DNA of 6,851 bases from NCBI GenBank assembly GCA_022865845.1, contig JALHUC010000254.1, forward strand, positions 1-6,851, in the 5' to 3' direction. Shown one piece after another: positions 5,322 through 6,851 of the stretch (positions within the stretch are counted from its first letter, which is position 1; every line of letters begins with the position of its first letter). Origin of the DNA: a bacterium. GTDB taxonomy: Bacteria; BMS3Abin14. Position numbers and translations under genes: made by a program. The notes under the pieces are model-generated. The model was given only the letters and a program-made list of their open reading frames with translations, had not been told where the DNA came from and did no database searches.

Positions 5322-6614
5322 ATGGACCGCGATATCTTACATGTCCATATACCTGCGTTTCCCATAGCATTAGCCCGCATCTCCAACCCCACCCTTCGTA
5401 ACCGGCCAATAGCAGTAGCCCCGGGCCATTCCGAGCGAGCGCTCATTCAGCACCTTTCCATAGAAGCCCGCTCCGAGGGGTTGTTAGAGGGGATGCCCCT
5501 TTTCAAAGCCAGGCGCATGTGTCCGTCTCTCATCATCCTCCCCCCCGACCCGAAGAGGGTTTCAGGCGGCAACAGGGCTCTAGCCAAGCTGACACGGGAA
5601 TACTCACCTGTCTGGGAACCTTCCTCAACAGGTCGAATATATCTTGACCTCACCGGCTCAGCCCGCCTTTTCGGCCCGGGTCGTGACGCGGCTCTCAAAC
5701 TGGAGCGGGACCTCACCAAACGCCTGGACCTCACCGGCTGGGTCGGAGTGGCCGGGAACAAACTGGTGTCCAGGATCGCGGCGGGATATCTTCCCAAACC
5801 GGGTATCTGTGATGTCCTGCGCGGAAGCGAGGCCGGATTCATCGCCCCCCTGCCGGTAACGGTCATTCCCGGTATAGGGGAGATCCGGCAGCGTATCCTG
5901 CTGGGCGATCTTAACCTCAGCCTCGTCGGACAGATCGCCTCCCTCACCCTGCCCCAGCTTTCTCTTCCCTTCGGCTCCTTCGCGCCGCTGCTTTTTCACA
6001 GGGCAAGAGGGATCGACCCCTCTCCGGTCCGGCCGCCTCGCCTGACCCCGGAAGTATCCCGCGAGAGCCTCCTCCATGAGGGTGTGAATGACGACACTAT
6101 CCTCCTGGCGGAACTGTATCGTCTGGTGGAAGAATGCGGACTGTGTCTGCGAAGCACAGGGAAAGCCGCCACCAAACTTATCCTTACCATCACTCATTCT
6201 GACGGCCTGTCCCGGCAAAGGACCATCTCCCTCAAGGATCCCGTCCACCGGGACGCACAGATCTTCGGTCTTGTGGAAAGGCTCTTCGGTGAGGTCAGTA
6301 TGCGGCGTGTGGGCATCAAGTGGATGTGTCTCGTGTGCGAAGGTCTTACCGAACCCAGGGGTCAGTTAGAGATGTTCGCCGGCACGGAAGAGTCGGGCAT
6401 GGAGGGCAACCTTCAGGACGCCATGGATGCGGTGAGGGGAAGATACGGGATGGGAGCGGTCGGATGGGGGAGAACGCCGCTCCTGCCCAAAGACCAAAGT
6501 CCAAAGCCCAAAGTGCAGAGTGCAGGGCGCAGGACGAAGGGCGCAGGGCGCGGAACACAAGGTTCTAAACCTGAAACCCGAAACCCGAAACCCGGAACCC
6601 GAAGTCGGTCATGA
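5322..6614 (+). CDS. imuB: ImuB-like inactive Y-family DNA polymerase
   Basis: In known mutasomes ImuB is a non-catalytic hub linking the beta clamp to the error-prone polymerase DnaE2/ImuC. The Y-family fold is clear: HV at 7-8, GMPLFKARRMCP at 57-68, EPSSTGRIYLD at 99-109, GVAGNKLVSRIAA at 142-154, the helix-hairpin-helix VIPGIGEIRQRIL at 181-193 and a little-finger domain to about 340. All three catalytic carboxylates are gone: the first Asp of HVDMD is His9, and the Asp-Glu of SLDE is Gly104-Arg105. The clamp-binding motif QLEMF is at 348-352. Only about 38 normal residues follow, fewer than in long ImuB proteins. Residues 391-430 are a basic tail (net about +9) translated from heptad repeats. 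The start lacks a clear ribosome binding site. The TGA overlaps the next ATG. A divergent but active DinB is unlikely. Confidence 0.85.
   Translation: MDRDILHVHIPAFPIALARISNPTLRNRPIAVAPGHSERALIQHLSIEARSEGLLEGMPLFKARRMCPSLIILPPDPKRVSGGNRALAKLTREYSPVWEPSSTGRIYLDLTGSARLFGPGRDAALKLERDLTKRLDLTGWVGVAGNKLVSRIAAGYLPKPGICDVLRGSEAGFIAPLPVTVIPGIGEIRQRILLGDLNLSLVGQIASLTLPQLSLPFGSFAPLLFHRARGIDPSPVRPPRLTPEVSRESLLHEGVNDDTILLAELYRLVEECGLCLRSTGKAATKLILTITHSDGLSRQRTISLKDPVHRDAQIFGLVERLFGEVSMRRVGIKWMCLVCEGLTEPRGQLEMFAGTEESGMEGNLQDAMDAVRGRYGMGAVGWGRTPLLPKDQSPKPKVQSAGRRTKGAGRGTQGSKPETRNPKPGTRSRS
6492..6603 (+). repeat. 16-unit heptad array inside the imuB 3' end
   Basis: 112 bases in unbroken 7-base register. 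The first ten units run from GACCAAA through GTGCAGG and GCGCAGG forms to ACACAAG. GTTCTAA bridges to ACCTGAA, ACCCGAA, ACCCGAA, ACCCGGA and ACCCGAA. It is the longest array in the window and the only one translated. No inverted partner was found. It ends where the dnaE2 start hairpin begins. Confidence 0.92.
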
Positions 6615-6630
6615 TCACCATGACCGACTT
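6602..6630 (+). promoter_or_regulatory. Hairpin over the imuB stop / dnaE2 start junction
   Basis: AAGTCGGTCATG (6602-6613) is perfectly complementary to CATGACCGACTT (6619-6630) around the 5-base loop ATCAC, and a G-U pair (6601/6631) can extend it. The 5' arm contains the ATG at 6611; the second in-frame ATG (6620) is in the 3' arm. No ribosome binding site is visible just upstream. A ribosome reading imuB to its TGA at 6612-6614 would open the stem, so coupled translation is the natural reading. Confidence 0.65.
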
Positions 6631-6851
6631 TGTCCCCCTCCACGTCCATTCCTCCTTCTCCCCGGCCTGGGGGCTTCACCATCCGGAGAAGCTATGCCTT
6701 GCAGCCAGGAAGATGGGTATCAGCCGCATGGCGCTGACAGACCGTAACGGCTTGTACGGCATACCGCACTTTATCCAGTGTGCACGGGAAGCGGGGATCG
6801 AACCTGTCATCGGAACCGAAACTGTCACCGGAAGTCATCGCGCCGTGCTGC
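6611..6851 (+). CDS. dnaE2: DnaE-type DNA polymerase III alpha subunit, N-terminal PHP domain (partial; probably ImuC/DnaE2)
   Basis: First 80 codons of a C-family replicative-type polymerase that runs off the right edge. The PHP domain starts with PLHVHSSFSPAWG (residues 9-21), with the His11-x-His13 pair of the first PHP motif. MALTDRNGLYGI follows at 40-51 and EAGIEPVIGTE at 60-70, as in DnaE N termini. The His normally after TD (TDH) is Arg45, as expected of DnaE2-type PHP domains with altered metal sites. Its position directly after imuB, with an ATGA overlap, argues for the error-prone DnaE2/ImuC rather than the replicative DnaE. The start is either the ATG at 6611 or the one at 6620; the second would place the PHP motif nearer the terminus, as is usual. 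Subtype rests mainly on context because the polymerase domain is outside the window. Confidence 0.82.
   Translation, partial: MITMTDFVPLHVHSSFSPAWGLHHPEKLCLAARKMGISRMALTDRNGLYGIPHFIQCAREAGIEPVIGTETVTGSHRAVL

Noticed and set aside
5955..5975. QLSLPF (ImuB residues 212-217) as the beta-clamp motif
   Set aside because: It aligns with a helix of the helix-hairpin-helix region where other family members have ELARRFG; QLEMF at 348-352 is at the expected place.
5658..6248. Minus-strand frame opposite imuB
   Set aside because: Shadow of the well-supported ImuB frame, with no recognisable motif.
6492..6603. CRISPR array
   Set aside because: Units are 7 bases with no spacers and no cas genes nearby; it is a simple tandem repeat.

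Overview
The window joins two unrelated transcription units that run in opposite directions. The left half, on the minus strand, is a dipeptide/oligopeptide ABC importer: dppA (lipoprotein binding protein), dppB and the start of dppC, which runs off the left edge. The right half, on the plus strand, is a DNA-damage (SOS) mutagenesis cassette: lexA, a catalytically dead Y-family polymerase (imuB) and the first 80 codons of a DnaE-type polymerase (imuC/dnaE2), which runs off the right edge. A 756-base divergent gap separates the dppA and lexA start codons.

The organism looks like a Gram-negative, moderately GC-rich bacterium with a lipoprotein-type peptide importer and a LexA/ImuB/DnaE2 response. 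A deltaproteobacterium or Desulfobacterota-like environmental genome would fit, but nothing here fixes the taxonomy. The usual cassette is lexA-imuA-imuB-dnaE2; here imuA is absent between lexA and imuB, and ImuB is short after its clamp-binding motif.

The most unusual content is not protein-coding. Nearly every intergenic stretch carries short tandem arrays with an exact 7-base period. The letters differ from array to array, but most units keep one skeleton, four purines then three pyrimidines (or its complement). At three places two arrays face each other as inverted pairs around a spacer: dppB/dppA, the lexA leader and the lexA/imuB junction. A fourth array, 16 uninterrupted heptads, lies inside the 3' end of imuB and encodes a 40-residue basic tail. 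It ends directly at a 12-bp hairpin that holds the overlapping imuB stop and dnaE2 start.

Upstream of lexA is a plausible promoter whose -35/-10 spacer holds a perfect 11-bp tandem repeat (TTAC-N7-TTAC), a good candidate for the LexA operator. Between it and the lexA ribosome binding site lies a leader of about 200 bases made of nested inverted repeats. In the model suggested here, LexA represses its own promoter and the downstream imuB-dnaE2 genes, and dnaE2 translation is coupled to imuB through the junction hairpin. The gene identities are well supported; the regulatory readings are inference.
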